From Shouchella miscanthi (GTDB lineage: Bacteria; Bacillota; Bacilli; Bacillales; Bacillaceae_D), in assembly GCF_007725405.1 (NCBI RefSeq), contig NZ_CP042163.1, forward strand, positions 806,001 through 870,000: a stretch of 64,000 nt of DNA, read 5' to 3'. This document shows positions 34,540-43,447 of the stretch, piece by piece; position 1 is the first letter of the stretch, and every line of letters begins with the position of its first letter. Below the pieces are notes generated by a model, which saw only the letters and a program-made list of their open reading frames with translations, did not search any database and was not told the DNA's origin. The translations under genes were made by a program, and so were the position numbers.

Positions 34540-35541
34540 TTAAGGTTGATAAATCGTATCGAAAATGCCTCCGTCAGCGAAATGTTTTTCCTGTGCTTCT
34601 TGCCATGAACCAAATTTCTCGTCAATGGTAAATAGCTCAAGTTCAGGGAAGGAATCACTATATTCAGACAAAATCTCCTCGTTTCTTGGACGATAATGAT
34701 GCTCCGCAATTAACCGCTGTCCTTCATCGGTATATAAAAATTCTAGGTAAGCCTCAGCTACGTCTCGTGTTCCTTTTCGATCTACAACTTTATCAACAAT
34801 GGCTACTGGTGGCTCTGTTAAGATCGATATGGAAGGTGTTACAATATCGAACTCATCTTCACCCAATTCGTTTGCAGCAAGAATCGCTTCATTTTCCCAA
34901 GCAAGGAGAACATCCCCAATATTTCGCTCAACAAATGAAGTGGTTGCCCCGCGTGCACCTGAGTCTAAGGCGACCACATTTTTATAGATGTCACTCACAA
35001 ATGCTTGTGCTTCTTCTTCAGAGCCATACGCTTCTTCTGCAAACCCCCATGCAGCTAAATAATTCCATCGAGCACCACCAGATGTCTTCGGGTTTGGCGT
35101 GACGACTTCAACGTCCTCACGAATTAAATCATCCCAATCTTGAATGTCCTTTGGATTGCCTTTTCGGACGAGAAAATTAATAGTTGATGTGTAAGGGGAA
35201 GAGTTATCGTCGAACTGTGATTGCCAATCCGAGTCGAGCAATTCTCTTTCCTGTAGAACATCGATATCGTAAGCCAGTGCTAATGTAACAACATCTGCAT
35301 CAAGACCATCTAAAACCGAGCGTGCTTGACTTCCAGAACCACCGTGAGATGCGTTAATTTTAATTGTTTCACCAGTTTCTTCTTCCCAATAAGCAATAAA
35401 GGCATCATCCACATCCGTATACAGTTCGCGAGTAGGGTCATAGGAAACATTCAATAACTCCACTGTCGATCCAGAACTAGAGGTGGTATTGCAAGCCGCA
35501 AGCACACCTAATGATAGTAGGGGAAAGAGAATTTTTTTCAT
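34540..35541 (-). CDS. Sulfate-binding lipoprotein
   Basis: A 333-residue solute-binding protein of the Sbp/CysP family. A lipobox LAAC anchors it at Cys16. Family motifs [35 protein letters not shown] and [19 protein letters not shown] are all present, defining the sulfate/thiosulfate pocket. First gene of the operon; a promoter with a CymR-like element precedes it. Confidence 0.93.
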   Translation of the reverse strand: MKKILFPLLSLGVLAACNTTSSSGSTVELLNVSYDPTRELYTDVDDAFIAYWEEETGETIKINASHGGSGSQARSVLDGLDADVVTLALAYDIDVLQERELLDSDWQSQFDDNSSPYTSTINFLVRKGNPKDIQDWDDLIREDVEVVTPNPKTSGGARWNYLAAWGFAEEAYGSEEEAQAFVSDIYKNVVALDSGARGATTSFVERNIGDVLLAWENEAILAANELGEDEFDIVTPSISILTEPPVAIVDKVVDRKGTRDVAEAYLEFLYTDEGQRLIAEHHYRPRNEEILSEYSDSFPELELFTIDEKFGSWQEAQEKHFADGGIFDTIYQP

Positions 35542-35617
35542 GTCAACACTCCTTTTATGTATTCCTATGTATTTAGTTGGAATTAAGACTAAAAAAATAG
35601 TGTGCTAATGTGTTCTT

Positions 35618-35646
35618 ATATTATTCTTATAATTCCGATCTGTCAA
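35618..35646 (-). promoter_or_regulatory. Promoter of the sulfate transporter operon with CymR-like element
   Basis: On the minus strand TTGACA (35641-35646), a 17-base spacer and TAATAT (35618-35623). The spacer contains ATCGGAATT, matching the 3' half (ATnGGAATT) of the published Bacillus CymR motif. A second ATAGGAAT lies nearer the gene. Repression by a CymR-type cysteine regulator is an inference. Confidence 0.5.
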
Positions 35647-35755
35647 TAAGTTTTTTGTGAATGAAACATCCTTTTAATTGGAATGATTGATAAGGAGAAG
35701 AAAGTGAGTACAGCTTCATATGGGTTAAAATAGCGGGGCACAAGGAATGGTGATC

Positions 35756-35792
35756 AAAAAGAGCTTGTCTCGAATCGAAACAAACTCTGGGC
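35756..35792 (-). terminator. Terminator of the aldo-keto reductase gene
   Basis: On the minus strand AGAGTTTGTTTCG pairs with CGAGACAAGCTCT (two G-U pairs) around a 3-base loop and is followed by TTTT. Confidence 0.8.
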
Positions 35793-35825
35793 ATTCTAGT
35801 TTACATTGTGATGCTCTGAACGAAA

Positions 35826-36815
35826 TTAAGATGTTAAAATCCTATCAATCGTTTCTAGTTCGCTCTTGCTAAACGCTAAATGATCAAGCGCTTTTACGTT
35901 CTCTTCAATTTGTTCCACCTTACTTGCGCCAATTAATGCTGATGTGACTTTCTCTTCACGCAGTACCCAAGCTAAGCTCATCTGGGCTAGGGACTGGTTG
36001 CGAGTTTTTGCTAGTTCATTTAATTGATTTAGCTTTGAGATGGTAGCATCTGTGATCTCTTCTTGAGACAAACTTGTCCCTTTAGTAGCGCGAGATCCTG
36101 TAGGAATTCCATTTAAGTACTTGCTTGTTAGCAAACCTTGGGCAAGCGGTACAAATGCAATGGAGCCAACTCCATTCTCCTCTAACACTTTTTGCAGACC
36201 GTCTTCAATCCAACGGTTCAACATGGAGTAAGCAGGTTGATGAATGAATAATGGTGTACCCAAGTCATTGAGTATCTTCACGGCTTCAGAGGTTTGCTTT
36301 GCATCATAGCTCGAAATGCCAATATATAAGGCTTTTCCTTGGCGAACAAGCAAATCCAATGCATGCATCGTCTCTTCAAGTGGTGTATCAGGATCAGGAC
36401 GATGGTGATAGAACACATCCACATACTCTAAGCCCATTCTTTTTAAGCTTTGATCCAAGCTGGATACGAGGTATTTTTTTGAACCCCAGTCTCCATAAGG
36501 GCCGTCCCACATCTTGTAACCGGCTTTGCTGGAAATAATGAGCTCGTCTCTGTAAGGCGCCAAATCTGTCTTGAGCATCTCTCCAAAAAATTCTTCTGCA
36601 GAACCTGGTGGCGGTCCATAATTATTTGCCAAATCAAAATGTGTTATCCCTAAGTCAAAGGCTTTTCGTATCATTTCTTTACCCGTTTCCCTTGCATCGA
36701 CACCGCCGAAATTATGCCACAAACCAAACGAAATAAGTGGAAGTTTTAAACCAGAATGTCCAGACCGACGATACTGCATGTGTTCGTATCTATTACTAGC
36801 TGCTACGTATACCAT
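35826..36815 (-). CDS. Aldo/keto reductase, YghZ (glyceraldehyde-3-phosphate reductase) type
   Basis: A 329-residue NADPH-dependent reductase. The catalytic tetrad is recognisable: Asp and Tyr in THFDLANNYG, Lys in ISSKAGYKMW and His in FYHHRPD. The YghZ group is defined by the NNYGPPPGSAE insert. AAGGAGA lies before ATG. The enzyme probably detoxifies aldehydes; substrate assignment follows the family only. Confidence 0.88.
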   Translation of the reverse strand: MVYVAASNRYEHMQYRRSGHSGLKLPLISFGLWHNFGGVDARETGKEMIRKAFDLGITHFDLANNYGPPPGSAEEFFGEMLKTDLAPYRDELIISSKAGYKMWDGPYGDWGSKKYLVSSLDQSLKRMGLEYVDVFYHHRPDPDTPLEETMHALDLLVRQGKALYIGISSYDAKQTSEAVKILNDLGTPLFIHQPAYSMLNRWIEDGLQKVLEENGVGSIAFVPLAQGLLTSKYLNGIPTGSRATKGTSLSQEEITDATISKLNQLNELAKTRNQSLAQMSLAWVLREEKVTSALIGASKVEQIEENVKALDHLAFSKSELETIDRILTS

Positions 36816-36953
36816 AGAATCTCTCCTTTATCGTCATTCTTCACATTGTAAACGTTTTCTTCGTTTCCTTCCACTTTTAGAATCACGAGTTATATTGTAA
36901 GCTAAATGATAATGGGACATGTTTATTTTGTATAAGAGTTTACTTACTCTTAG

Positions 36954-37466
36954 CTAAGAAGACTCACACAGACTATAAACGAAAATTTCTTTCCCCCACG
37001 TGAGAATACGCTTTTCTCTAGTCATGCCTATTCGCTCAGCGACTCGAATGGAAGGGGAATTGAGTGGAGCAATTAAGGAAATGAGTCGTTTCTGTCCTAA
37101 ATCATGAATGGCAAAATCGCGACAAGCCGATGCTGCTTCGGTTGCATAGCCATTCCCCCAGGCATGTCTTGCGAACAAATACCCAATTTCTATTTCATCT
37201 TTTCCGTCTATATGTTGGGGGACTAGACCACATTGACCTAAAAACGTTTTTGTCTCTTTCTCTTCAACGATCCAAAGACCAGCTCCGGTTTGTTGATAAA
37301 GATCTAGCTGCCAATGAATCCATTTTTTTGTCTCACTTTCATTTTTGGTTGCAGGGTAATGAGCCATTGCTTCTGGATCAGCAAATATGGTCATTAAATG
37401 ATCTACATCAGCAAGTGTCATTTGTCGTAAGGCTAGTCGATCGGTTACGAGTACATGCTCCTTCAA
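36954..37466 (-). CDS. GNAT acetyltransferase, RimJ/RimL type
   Basis: A 170-residue acetyltransferase with TDRLALRQMTLADVD at the N-terminus, IGYLFARHAWGNGYATEAA (acetyl-CoA loop) and NSPSIRVAERIGM, the RimJ/RimL layout. It starts at TTG: GGAGG lies 8 bases upstream and no better start exists. Single gene. Confidence 0.83.
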   Translation of the reverse strand: MKEHVLVTDRLALRQMTLADVDHLMTIFADPEAMAHYPATKNESETKKWIHWQLDLYQQTGAGLWIVEEKETKTFLGQCGLVPQHIDGKDEIEIGYLFARHAWGNGYATEAASACRDFAIHDLGQKRLISLIAPLNSPSIRVAERIGMTREKRILTWGKEIFVYSLCESS

Positions 37467-37873
37467 TTCGTTTCCCTCCTCCGTGATTTCAACGATTCAC
37501 ACTTACTAGTCTAGCCCAGCATTTGTTCCAGTTTGAAGCCTATTTTTCTTGTCATGCTTGTGATCGTTTGTTTGTTAGTTGTATAGGAATTACATTCTCT
37601 TTTTCTATCATTTCTTTAAAAGTGTAGAAAGTGGGTATTGGTAATAGAATTCATTCTTTTATGGATAAATCCTGCGAATAAAGTTGAACTCACTCAAAAT
37701 TGTAGCTACATGGTGAGTTGTTGTCATGATTATAGAAACTTAAACGAGGTTAGTTACACAATATATAAGCAAACGCTTAGTTGGTCAACCAACACCCGTT
37801 CTAGACACTCACAAAAGTCTAATGAGATGAGACACTTTGCATTTTTTTACGTAAAACGAGTGGAGGTGATTAA
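37467..37873. other. Intergenic region with a short palindrome
   Basis: 407 bases. A near-perfect palindrome GTTGGT-CA-ACCAAC lies at 37780-37793, about 80 bases before the next gene, possibly an operator. A frame across 37638-37877 has no site and a composition unlike protein. Nothing else recognised. Confidence 0.35.
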
Positions 37874-38467
37874 GTGAAAAAATGGATCGTAGGAGCTGCT
37901 ACTTTAGGTACAATTCTTATCGTAAGCCTATTCTTTTTCCAAATTCAAACCATAGCACCTGAAGAAAATGAGCAGTTCCAACAGCCGCTTCTAGAAGCGA
38001 TTGTACAAGCGCGAGAAGATGTCGCTGCTATAGATGGACTAAGGGACAAAGGAATTGAGAAATGGGCAATAAGGCTAAGAATCAATCAACTTACTACTGG
38101 TGATGTGCAGTCTGAAGAGGATTTAGTCGCACAAGCTAAACAGGCGTATGCAAAAAGAAACGATCTGCTGATCGTAGCGGAAGAAGTGTACGATGTGGAT
38201 ATGAGCGAAATTCAAATTCACACCTTCATAAATGAAGAATTGGAACAAGTCGACGACGCGTTTATGGAACCCATTGCTTCCGCTCATGGGATGTCACTTG
38301 AAGCATTTATGTTTGAATGGGAATATGACCATTTTGCTTACAATTATGCGTGGCGTGAAATCGGGAGCCAGCTTGAAGAAGAATTTCCTATTCAAGAGGG
38401 AGAAACAACAGAGGAATACAATGAACGCTTACGTGAAGAATGGCGTTCGAAAATAGAGAAGATGTAG
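37874..38467 (+). CDS. Membrane-anchored protein of unknown function
   Basis: A 197-residue protein with one N-terminal hydrophobic helix (residues about 4-23) and an acidic, largely helical extracellular domain rich in Glu. GTG start with GTGGAGG 6 bases upstream. The stop codon lies within the following terminator stem. No family recognised; orientation (basic MKKW before the helix) predicts an external C-terminus. Confidence 0.65.
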   Translation: MKKWIVGAATLGTILIVSLFFFQIQTIAPEENEQFQQPLLEAIVQAREDVAAIDGLRDKGIEKWAIRLRINQLTTGDVQSEEDLVAQAKQAYAKRNDLLIVAEEVYDVDMSEIQIHTFINEELEQVDDAFMEPIASAHGMSLEAFMFEWEYDHFAYNYAWREIGSQLEEEFPIQEGETTEEYNERLREEWRSKIEKM

Positions 38468-38490
38468 CGCATCGTTGCTACATCTTTTTT
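38461..38490 (+). terminator. Terminator overlapping the stop codon
   Basis: GATGTAGC (38461-38468) and GCTACATC (38477-38484) form a perfect 8-bp stem followed by TTTTTT. The gene's TAG is inside the first arm. Confidence 0.85.
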
Positions 38491-38510
38491 CTTTACATTT
38501 GTTTCATAAG

Positions 38511-38661
38511 TTGGCGAAGATTTCTCTAGAAACAGAGAACTGAAGTCGGAATGAAAGTTTGAACGGAAATGGCTGGAGACGTGCACGAGGCTAGTAAACA
38601 CGGCAACTGGCATATCCCAGCTTTAAGCCCTGCCCTTATGCACGTTGTGAGCGTTCGCCAA
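38511..38661. other. Candidate structured RNA or small mobile element
   Basis: A 151-base non-coding stretch closed by a perfect inverted repeat TTGGCGAA (38511-38518) / TTCGCCAA (38654-38661). Nested inside are TTCTCT/AGAGAA (38522-38539), GACGTGCA/TGCACGTT (38578-38585 with 38639-38646), GGCT/AGCC and CTGG/CCAG. It lies between two converging genes. It could be a folded RNA on either strand or a MITE-like element; no promoter is obvious. I do not recognise a known RNA family. Confidence 0.4.
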
Positions 38662-38689
38662 TCTAATGAAAGCTGTTATAAAAGGGGCG

Positions 38690-39559
38690 TTAGTATGAAT
38701 GAACATAATACCAGATCATGTTAATAAACGTTTGAATAGCGTCTTCCATTGTCGTGTCTTGGGCTGATGCTTGAAACGGTTTTAATAAGGGTAAAAGAAC
38801 GCCTTTTCGTATGCGCTCTTTCTGAAGCTCCTCTAAAATGGCGTCAAATAAGTCTTTTTGCTCTTCGTAAAAGTGTGCTACATCAAATGACTCTGCGTAA
38901 GACAACACATCTTTTTTTGTAATCGTTCTATGTTCAACTTGGGAACGGAATTGCTGAATGGCACCATCGTTCAACAATAGATGCTGATCTTGCTCCATTT
39001 TTTCCAGAATGTCTTCTAAATAGGAAAGAAGGATGTCTATGACTGTCTCAAGATGGTAACTACTATTTGTATAGCGATGAACAAATAGTGTGTGTTGCAT
39101 CATACCTGTAAAAAGAACGACTCCTTCAAATGCATATGGGCGCACGGATTCACCTCTTACTTCAATTAAGCGTTGGGTGAGCCATTCCATATCATGTACG
39201 CGATGCTTGAGAACTAACTTCTTTAAATCGGCTTCGTTTGAATGAAGAATGGCTTCAAATAGCCGGTAGAGGTGTTTTTCTTCTTGCAATTTAATGAAAA
39301 TCGCAATTTGCTCTATAAAAATTGTTCGATCATTTCGCGCTTTACCGATTTGAGCAGCAATGCGGCGTTGACTAGCTTCATATCGTAGATCCTCTAAAAT
39401 TTCAGCCACACAATCATTTTTAGATGTAAAATAATTATAAAACGTACCTTTTGAAATAGATGCAGCTTTTACTATATCTTGAATCGATGTATGTTGAATA
39501 CCTTTCTCTTGAAAAAGTTTTAAAGCCGTTTCTGCGACATGTTTCTTCCGTTCGTTCAT
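38690..39559 (-). CDS. TetR-family repressor
   Basis: A 289-residue regulator: N-terminal TetR helix-turn-helix (residues about 5-50, with QEKGIQHTSIQDIVKAASISKGTFYNYFTSK), then a ligand-binding helical domain longer than usual for the family. The ATG at 39559 follows GAGGAGGC; an upstream extension to 39619 is rejected. Divergent from an MFS efflux gene, so it probably represses that gene and itself through the palindrome at 39620. Confidence 0.9.
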   Translation of the reverse strand: MNERKKHVAETALKLFQEKGIQHTSIQDIVKAASISKGTFYNYFTSKNDCVAEILEDLRYEASQRRIAAQIGKARNDRTIFIEQIAIFIKLQEEKHLYRLFEAILHSNEADLKKLVLKHRVHDMEWLTQRLIEVRGESVRPYAFEGVVLFTGMMQHTLFVHRYTNSSYHLETVIDILLSYLEDILEKMEQDQHLLLNDGAIQQFRSQVEHRTITKKDVLSYAESFDVAHFYEEQKDLFDAILEELQKERIRKGVLLPLLKPFQASAQDTTMEDAIQTFINMIWYYVHSY

Positions 39560-39619
39560 TGGAGCCTCCTCGATAGATTCCGATGTGCTTAGTATAAATT
39601 CTAGAACGAAAAAAAACAA

Positions 39620-39638
39620 TTTATACAGTGAGTATAAA
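39620..39638. promoter_or_regulatory. Palindromic operator between TetR and MFS genes
   Basis: TTTATAC-AGTGA-GTATAAA is a perfect 7-bp inverted repeat. A half-site GTATAAA recurs at 39592. TTGACT (39643) and TATAAT (39664-39669) for the MFS gene follow directly, so a bound repressor would block it. Confidence 0.65.
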
Positions 39639-39708
39639 TATATTGACTATATTGTACCATAGGTATAATATAGCGTAGTGTTGAATTTCTGATTAGAGGT
39701 GACGATGC

Positions 39709-41181
39709 ATGAACGAAAGCATGCAGCTAAAAAGACCTCCCTACTTGATGATAGGGATTTTATTTGTTGGTGCGTTTGTAGCATTCTTAAATAATTCATT
39801 ATTAAATGTAGCTTTACCAAGTATTATGGTGGATTTAGGCATTGAAGATTACTCCACAGTTCAATGGCTAGCAACTGGCTATATGCTTGTCAGTGGTGTA
39901 CTCATTCCGGCTTCTGCCTATTTATTAACGCGGTTTACAAATCGGAATCTTTATATAGCAGCAATGGCCATTTTTACAATTGGAACAGCTCTTGCGGCAT
40001 TTGCGCCAAACTTTGGTCTTTTGCTAACAGGAAGAATGGTGCAGGCAATCGGAGGCTCCGTTATGGGACCATTGCTGATGAACGTGATGCTTATTAGTTT
40101 TCCTCGAGAAAAGCGGGGGACGGCTATGGGTGTATTTGGTCTTGTTATGATTACGGCACCTGCGATTGGGCCAACGTTGTCAGGTTTTATCGTGCAAAAC
40201 TACGATTGGCGCTTACTATTTGAAATGATTTTGCCACTCTCTATTATTAGTCTTGTTTTGGCGATATGGAAATTAGGGAATGTGATGCCTCAAAATAAAG
40301 AGGCTCACTTGGATTACACGTCAGTGGTTCTTTCTAGCTTAGGGTTTGGTGGGTTGCTTTATGGATTCAGCTCAGCAAGTTCAGATGGATGGACAGATTT
40401 TTGGGTATTGGTGACATTAATTGTTGGTGTGATTGCGCTCACTGCCTTTATAATAAGGCAATTACGAATGGATGAGCCGCTCTTAGATTTACGAGTGTAT
40501 AAGTACCCCATGTTTGCATTAGCATCGGTGATCGCTGCTGTCAATGCAGTGGCCATGTTCTCAGGTATGATTTTGACACCTGCATATGTACAAAGCGTAC
40601 GAGGCATTTCACCGCTAGACTCTGGGCTACTTATGTTACCAGGAGCCATTATTATGGGATTAATGTCTCCTGTAACAGGGAAGTTATTTGATAAATTTGG
40701 GCCACGAACCATCTCTGTACTTGGTCTCGTTATTTCGGCAATATCCACTTATATGTTGGCGAACCTTCAACTTGATACACCATATGCTACGATCGTTGTG
40801 ATTTACAGCATACGAATGCTTGGGATGTCTCTTGTTATGATGCCCATTATGACGAACGGATTAAATCAACTACCAACACGTCTGAATCCGCATGGAACCG
40901 CAATTAACAATACGGCTCAACAAGTATCTGGATCCATTGGAACAGCTATTCTTGTGACGATTATGAACAGTGTTGCTGCTAGCGAAGCAGAAAGTATTTT
41001 AAGTCAAACCGATCCGGCTGCTGTCAATGAAGCTGTATTAATGCAACAATCGCTATTAGCGGGAATCCAGTTTTCTTTCTATGTCGCATTTGGGATGACA
41101 CTTATTGCATTACTGCTCTCGTTCTTTGTGAAAAGAGTTGATACAAGTATGGAAGCTGTACGGAAAATCGAAGAGGAATAA
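39709..41181 (+). CDS. MFS multidrug efflux transporter, DHA2 (14-TMS) family
   Basis: A 490-residue membrane protein with fourteen predicted transmembrane segments. The DHA2 signatures are present: FLNNSLLNVALPSIMVDLG in helix 1 and the motif C-like GLVMITAPAIGPTLSGFI in helix 5. Homologues (LmrB, EmrB) exchange drugs for protons. Controlled by the divergent TetR repressor; closed by a strong terminator. Confidence 0.92.
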   Translation: MNESMQLKRPPYLMIGILFVGAFVAFLNNSLLNVALPSIMVDLGIEDYSTVQWLATGYMLVSGVLIPASAYLLTRFTNRNLYIAAMAIFTIGTALAAFAPNFGLLLTGRMVQAIGGSVMGPLLMNVMLISFPREKRGTAMGVFGLVMITAPAIGPTLSGFIVQNYDWRLLFEMILPLSIISLVLAIWKLGNVMPQNKEAHLDYTSVVLSSLGFGGLLYGFSSASSDGWTDFWVLVTLIVGVIALTAFIIRQLRMDEPLLDLRVYKYPMFALASVIAAVNAVAMFSGMILTPAYVQSVRGISPLDSGLLMLPGAIIMGLMSPVTGKLFDKFGPRTISVLGLVISAISTYMLANLQLDTPYATIVVIYSIRMLGMSLVMMPIMTNGLNQLPTRLNPHGTAINNTAQQVSGSIGTAILVTIMNSVAASEAESILSQTDPAAVNEAVLMQQSLLAGIQFSFYVAFGMTLIALLLSFFVKRVDTSMEAVRKIEEE

Positions 41182-41185
41182 AGGA

Positions 41186-41222
41186 AAAGAGTATGGATGA
41201 ACACATCCATACTCTTTTTTCT
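41186..41222 (+). terminator. Terminator of the MFS gene
   Basis: GAGTATGGATG-aaca-CATCCATACTC, an 11-bp perfect stem, followed by TTTTTT. Confidence 0.92.
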
Positions 41223-41295
41223 TATAAATCATTTACCCGTTCTTTACACTACCTTAACCAAAGGGCTTTACAGTGTAAGAAAGGAGTTGAGATTA

Positions 41296-41394
41296 TTGGC
41301 GCTATTTCTCTTATCCGTCTGTCTTTATTTATGTGTGACAACTGTTGCATTGCGAAGGGTACAATCACCGTTTGGGGAGAAAGACAGAAGCTAA
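41296..41394 (+). CDS. Possible 32-residue membrane peptide
   Basis: A TTG codon with AAGGAG 9 bases upstream opens a 32-codon frame: a hydrophobic helix (residues 1-18, LALFLLSVCLYLCVTTVAL) and a basic, polar tail. The stop codon is inside the first arm of a perfect hairpin followed by a T-rich run, so the frame has its own start signal and terminator. Too short for a homology-based call. Confidence 0.4.
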   Translation: MALFLLSVCLYLCVTTVALRRVQSPFGEKDRS

Positions 41395-41412
41395 ACCGGG
41401 TGCCCGGTTTGG
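41394..41412 (+). terminator. Hairpin after the small peptide frame
   Basis: AAACCGGG-tg-CCCGGTTT followed by GGTTTCTT. It also lies just past the end of the converging amino acid transporter operon and may serve both strands. Confidence 0.6.
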
Positions 41413-41416
41413 TTTC

Positions 41417-42214
41417 TTAAAGAATTTGTGACAAAAATAACTTTGTCCGCTCGTGCTTAGGATTTTGGAAAAGTTCAGTCGGTGTACCTGTTTCAATAAT
41501 TTCGCCTTGATCAAATAAAACGATTCGATCCCCAACCTCTTGCGCAAAATTCATTTCATGCGTCACGACAACCATCGTCATACCCGTTTTAGCGAGCTCT
41601 TTCATAACATCTAGCACTTCCTTAATCATTTCTGGATCTAGTGCAGATGTAGGTTCGTCAAACAACATGATTTTTGGCTCCATCGCAAGAGCTCTAGCAA
41701 TCGCAACACGCTGTTGCTGTCCTCCTGAAAGTTGGCCAGGATATTTGTTCGCTTGTTCAGGTATGCCGACCCGCTCAAGTAATGCTAACGCCTTTTTTTC
41801 CACTTCAGCTTTAGGCCATTTTCTTACCCACATGGGAGAAAGCATAATGTTCTTTTTAATGGTCATGTGCGGAAACAAATTAAATTGTTGAAAAACCATA
41901 CCTGTTTCCCGGCGAATTTTGTCCATTTCTTTAATGTCATCTGAAAGACTTGTGCCGTCGATTGTAATCGTACCTTGTTGGATATCCTCAAGTCCATTTA
42001 GCGTTCGGATAAAAGTTGATTTCCCTGAACCCGATGGTCCAAGGACGCAAATTACTTCTCCCCGCTTTACTTCTAAATTGACATCTTTCAGTACATGTAA
42101 ATCTCCAAACCATTTATTCATACTGTCACATGTGATAATCGGTTCTCTCTCAACTAAAGGGATATCCGAATCAAATGCATCAAGCGCTGTTGTCGTTTCT
42201 TTCGTCTGTGACAT
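41417..42214 (-). CDS. Polar amino acid ABC transporter ATP-binding protein (AapP/BztD-like)
   Basis: A 265-residue GlnQ-family ATPase: Walker [10 protein letters not shown] near residue 55, Q-loop FQQFNLFPH, signature [15 protein letters not shown], Walker [15 protein letters not shown] and switch His in VVTHEM. An extra N-terminal arm of about 25 residues is present. Last gene of the Aap/Bzt-type operon, 26 bases after the second permease. Confidence 0.93.
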   Translation of the reverse strand: MSQTKETTTALDAFDSDIPLVEREPIITCDSMNKWFGDLHVLKDVNLEVKRGEVICVLGPSGSGKSTFIRTLNGLEDIQQGTITIDGTSLSDDIKEMDKIRRETGMVFQQFNLFPHMTIKKNIMLSPMWVRKWPKAEVEKKALALLERVGIPEQANKYPGQLSGGQQQRVAIARALAMEPKIMLFDEPTSALDPEMIKEVLDVMKELAKTGMTMVVVTHEMNFAQEVGDRIVLFDQGEIIETGTPTELFQNPKHERTKLFLSQIL

Positions 42215-42240
42215 AAATTCATATCCTTTCTATTTTTAAA

Positions 42241-43443
42241 TTATCGATCTCCTACACCAAGGGAATGTTCAATTCGTCTTGAGGCGTAAGAGAGTATAGA
42301 GCAAAAGATAAAGAAGACGAGAGCGACGAATAGAAAAAGCTCCATTTGATAGCCAATAAATTCAGGGTTTGCAGCAATATTTCGTGCCATACCAAGTAAA
42401 TCAATTAAGCCAACAATGGCAACAAGAGAGGTATCTTTGAAGATGGCGATGAACTGCCCGACCATACTTGGAATGACCGCTTTCAACGCTTGCGGTAAAA
42501 TGACAAAGCATGTGGTGACAGGTGTTCCTAGGCCAAGTGCATGAGCCGCTTCAAATTGCCCTCTTGGTATGGATTGAAGACCACCCCGAATATTCTCTGC
42601 AAGGTACGCAGCGTTAAACAGAGTCAACCCAATCATGGCTCGAACGATATGGTCAATCGTTACCGACCCACCTAATAAGAGTGGTAGCATGATTTGAGCA
42701 ACGAATAAAATCGTAATAAGTGGTACACCACGAATGAGTTCAATATAGAAGATACAGAAGTATTTAATGGCTGGTAGCTTACTCCGTCGTCCCAACGCAA
42801 GGAGCAAGCCAAGCGGGAACGAACAGATAATGGCGACGGATGCGAGTAATAATGTCAGTAAGAAACCACCCCATAGATTCGTGCCAACACTAGGCAATAG
42901 ACCGAATCCATGTAGTAGAAATCCAGCAAGAGGTATAAAACCAATCCACAACAGAAGAGTAGGTTTTTTTATTTTAAAATAATGTCCAAGCCCAAAACCA
43001 GCTCCCATTATGAGGATGGCACCACTAAGCCAAAGCCTTGTTTCAAACGCGACAAAAGGAAGAACGAGACAAACAAGAAAAATAAGACTGAGAAAAAAGG
43101 CTACATGTTTCATCACACCTTTCCAGCTGCCTGCACTCAGGCCGAGGAGGAGTGCAAAAAGGAGTATTCCTGTCCATAATCGCCAAAGCTGATCTACTGG
43201 ATATTGACCAGAAAGAAGGAGCTTAAAGTTTGGTGGGATGACAGACCAATCCGCTGTGATGAAAACCCAATGACCAACTTGGTATAAAAGCCAGCTGGCA
43301 AAGCTAAGTAAGGCTAAAGTGAATAACGTTTGCCGCCAGTTCGTAAATAAGTTTTCTTTTAACCAGTTTGCTAGTGACGTTGTATGTTTAGGCGGAGGAA
43401 GGGGTGTCTTCAATCCACTAGGCTGTATGTCTGACTGTGCCAT
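42241..43443 (-). CDS. Amino acid ABC transporter permease (AapM/BztC-like)
   Basis: A 400-residue permease, much longer than the 220 residues of GlnP-type proteins. It has several extra N-terminal transmembrane segments before the canonical domain with the EEA-like loop in EAAHALGLGTPVTTCFVILPQALK. The long form is characteristic of AapM/BztC. Pairs with the upstream gene product. Confidence 0.9.
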   Translation of the reverse strand: MAQSDIQPSGLKTPLPPPKHTTSLANWLKENLFTNWRQTLFTLALLSFASWLLYQVGHWVFITADWSVIPPNFKLLLSGQYPVDQLWRLWTGILLFALLLGLSAGSWKGVMKHVAFFLSLIFLVCLVLPFVAFETRLWLSGAILIMGAGFGLGHYFKIKKPTLLLWIGFIPLAGFLLHGFGLLPSVGTNLWGGFLLTLLLASVAIICSFPLGLLLALGRRSKLPAIKYFCIFYIELIRGVPLITILFVAQIMLPLLLGGSVTIDHIVRAMIGLTLFNAAYLAENIRGGLQSIPRGQFEAAHALGLGTPVTTCFVILPQALKAVIPSMVGQFIAIFKDTSLVAIVGLIDLLGMARNIAANPEFIGYQMELFLFVALVFFIFCSILSYASRRIEHSLGVGDR

Positions 43444-43447
43444 GAGC

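Noticed and set aside
37638-37877. 79-codon plus-strand frame
   Set aside because: No ribosome binding site; overlaps the start region of the anchored protein gene and has a composition unlike protein.
38511-38661. Assignment of the structured element to SRP RNA, 6S RNA, tmRNA, RNase P or glmS
   Set aside because: None of the conserved core motifs of these RNAs is visible, so it is left as unassigned.
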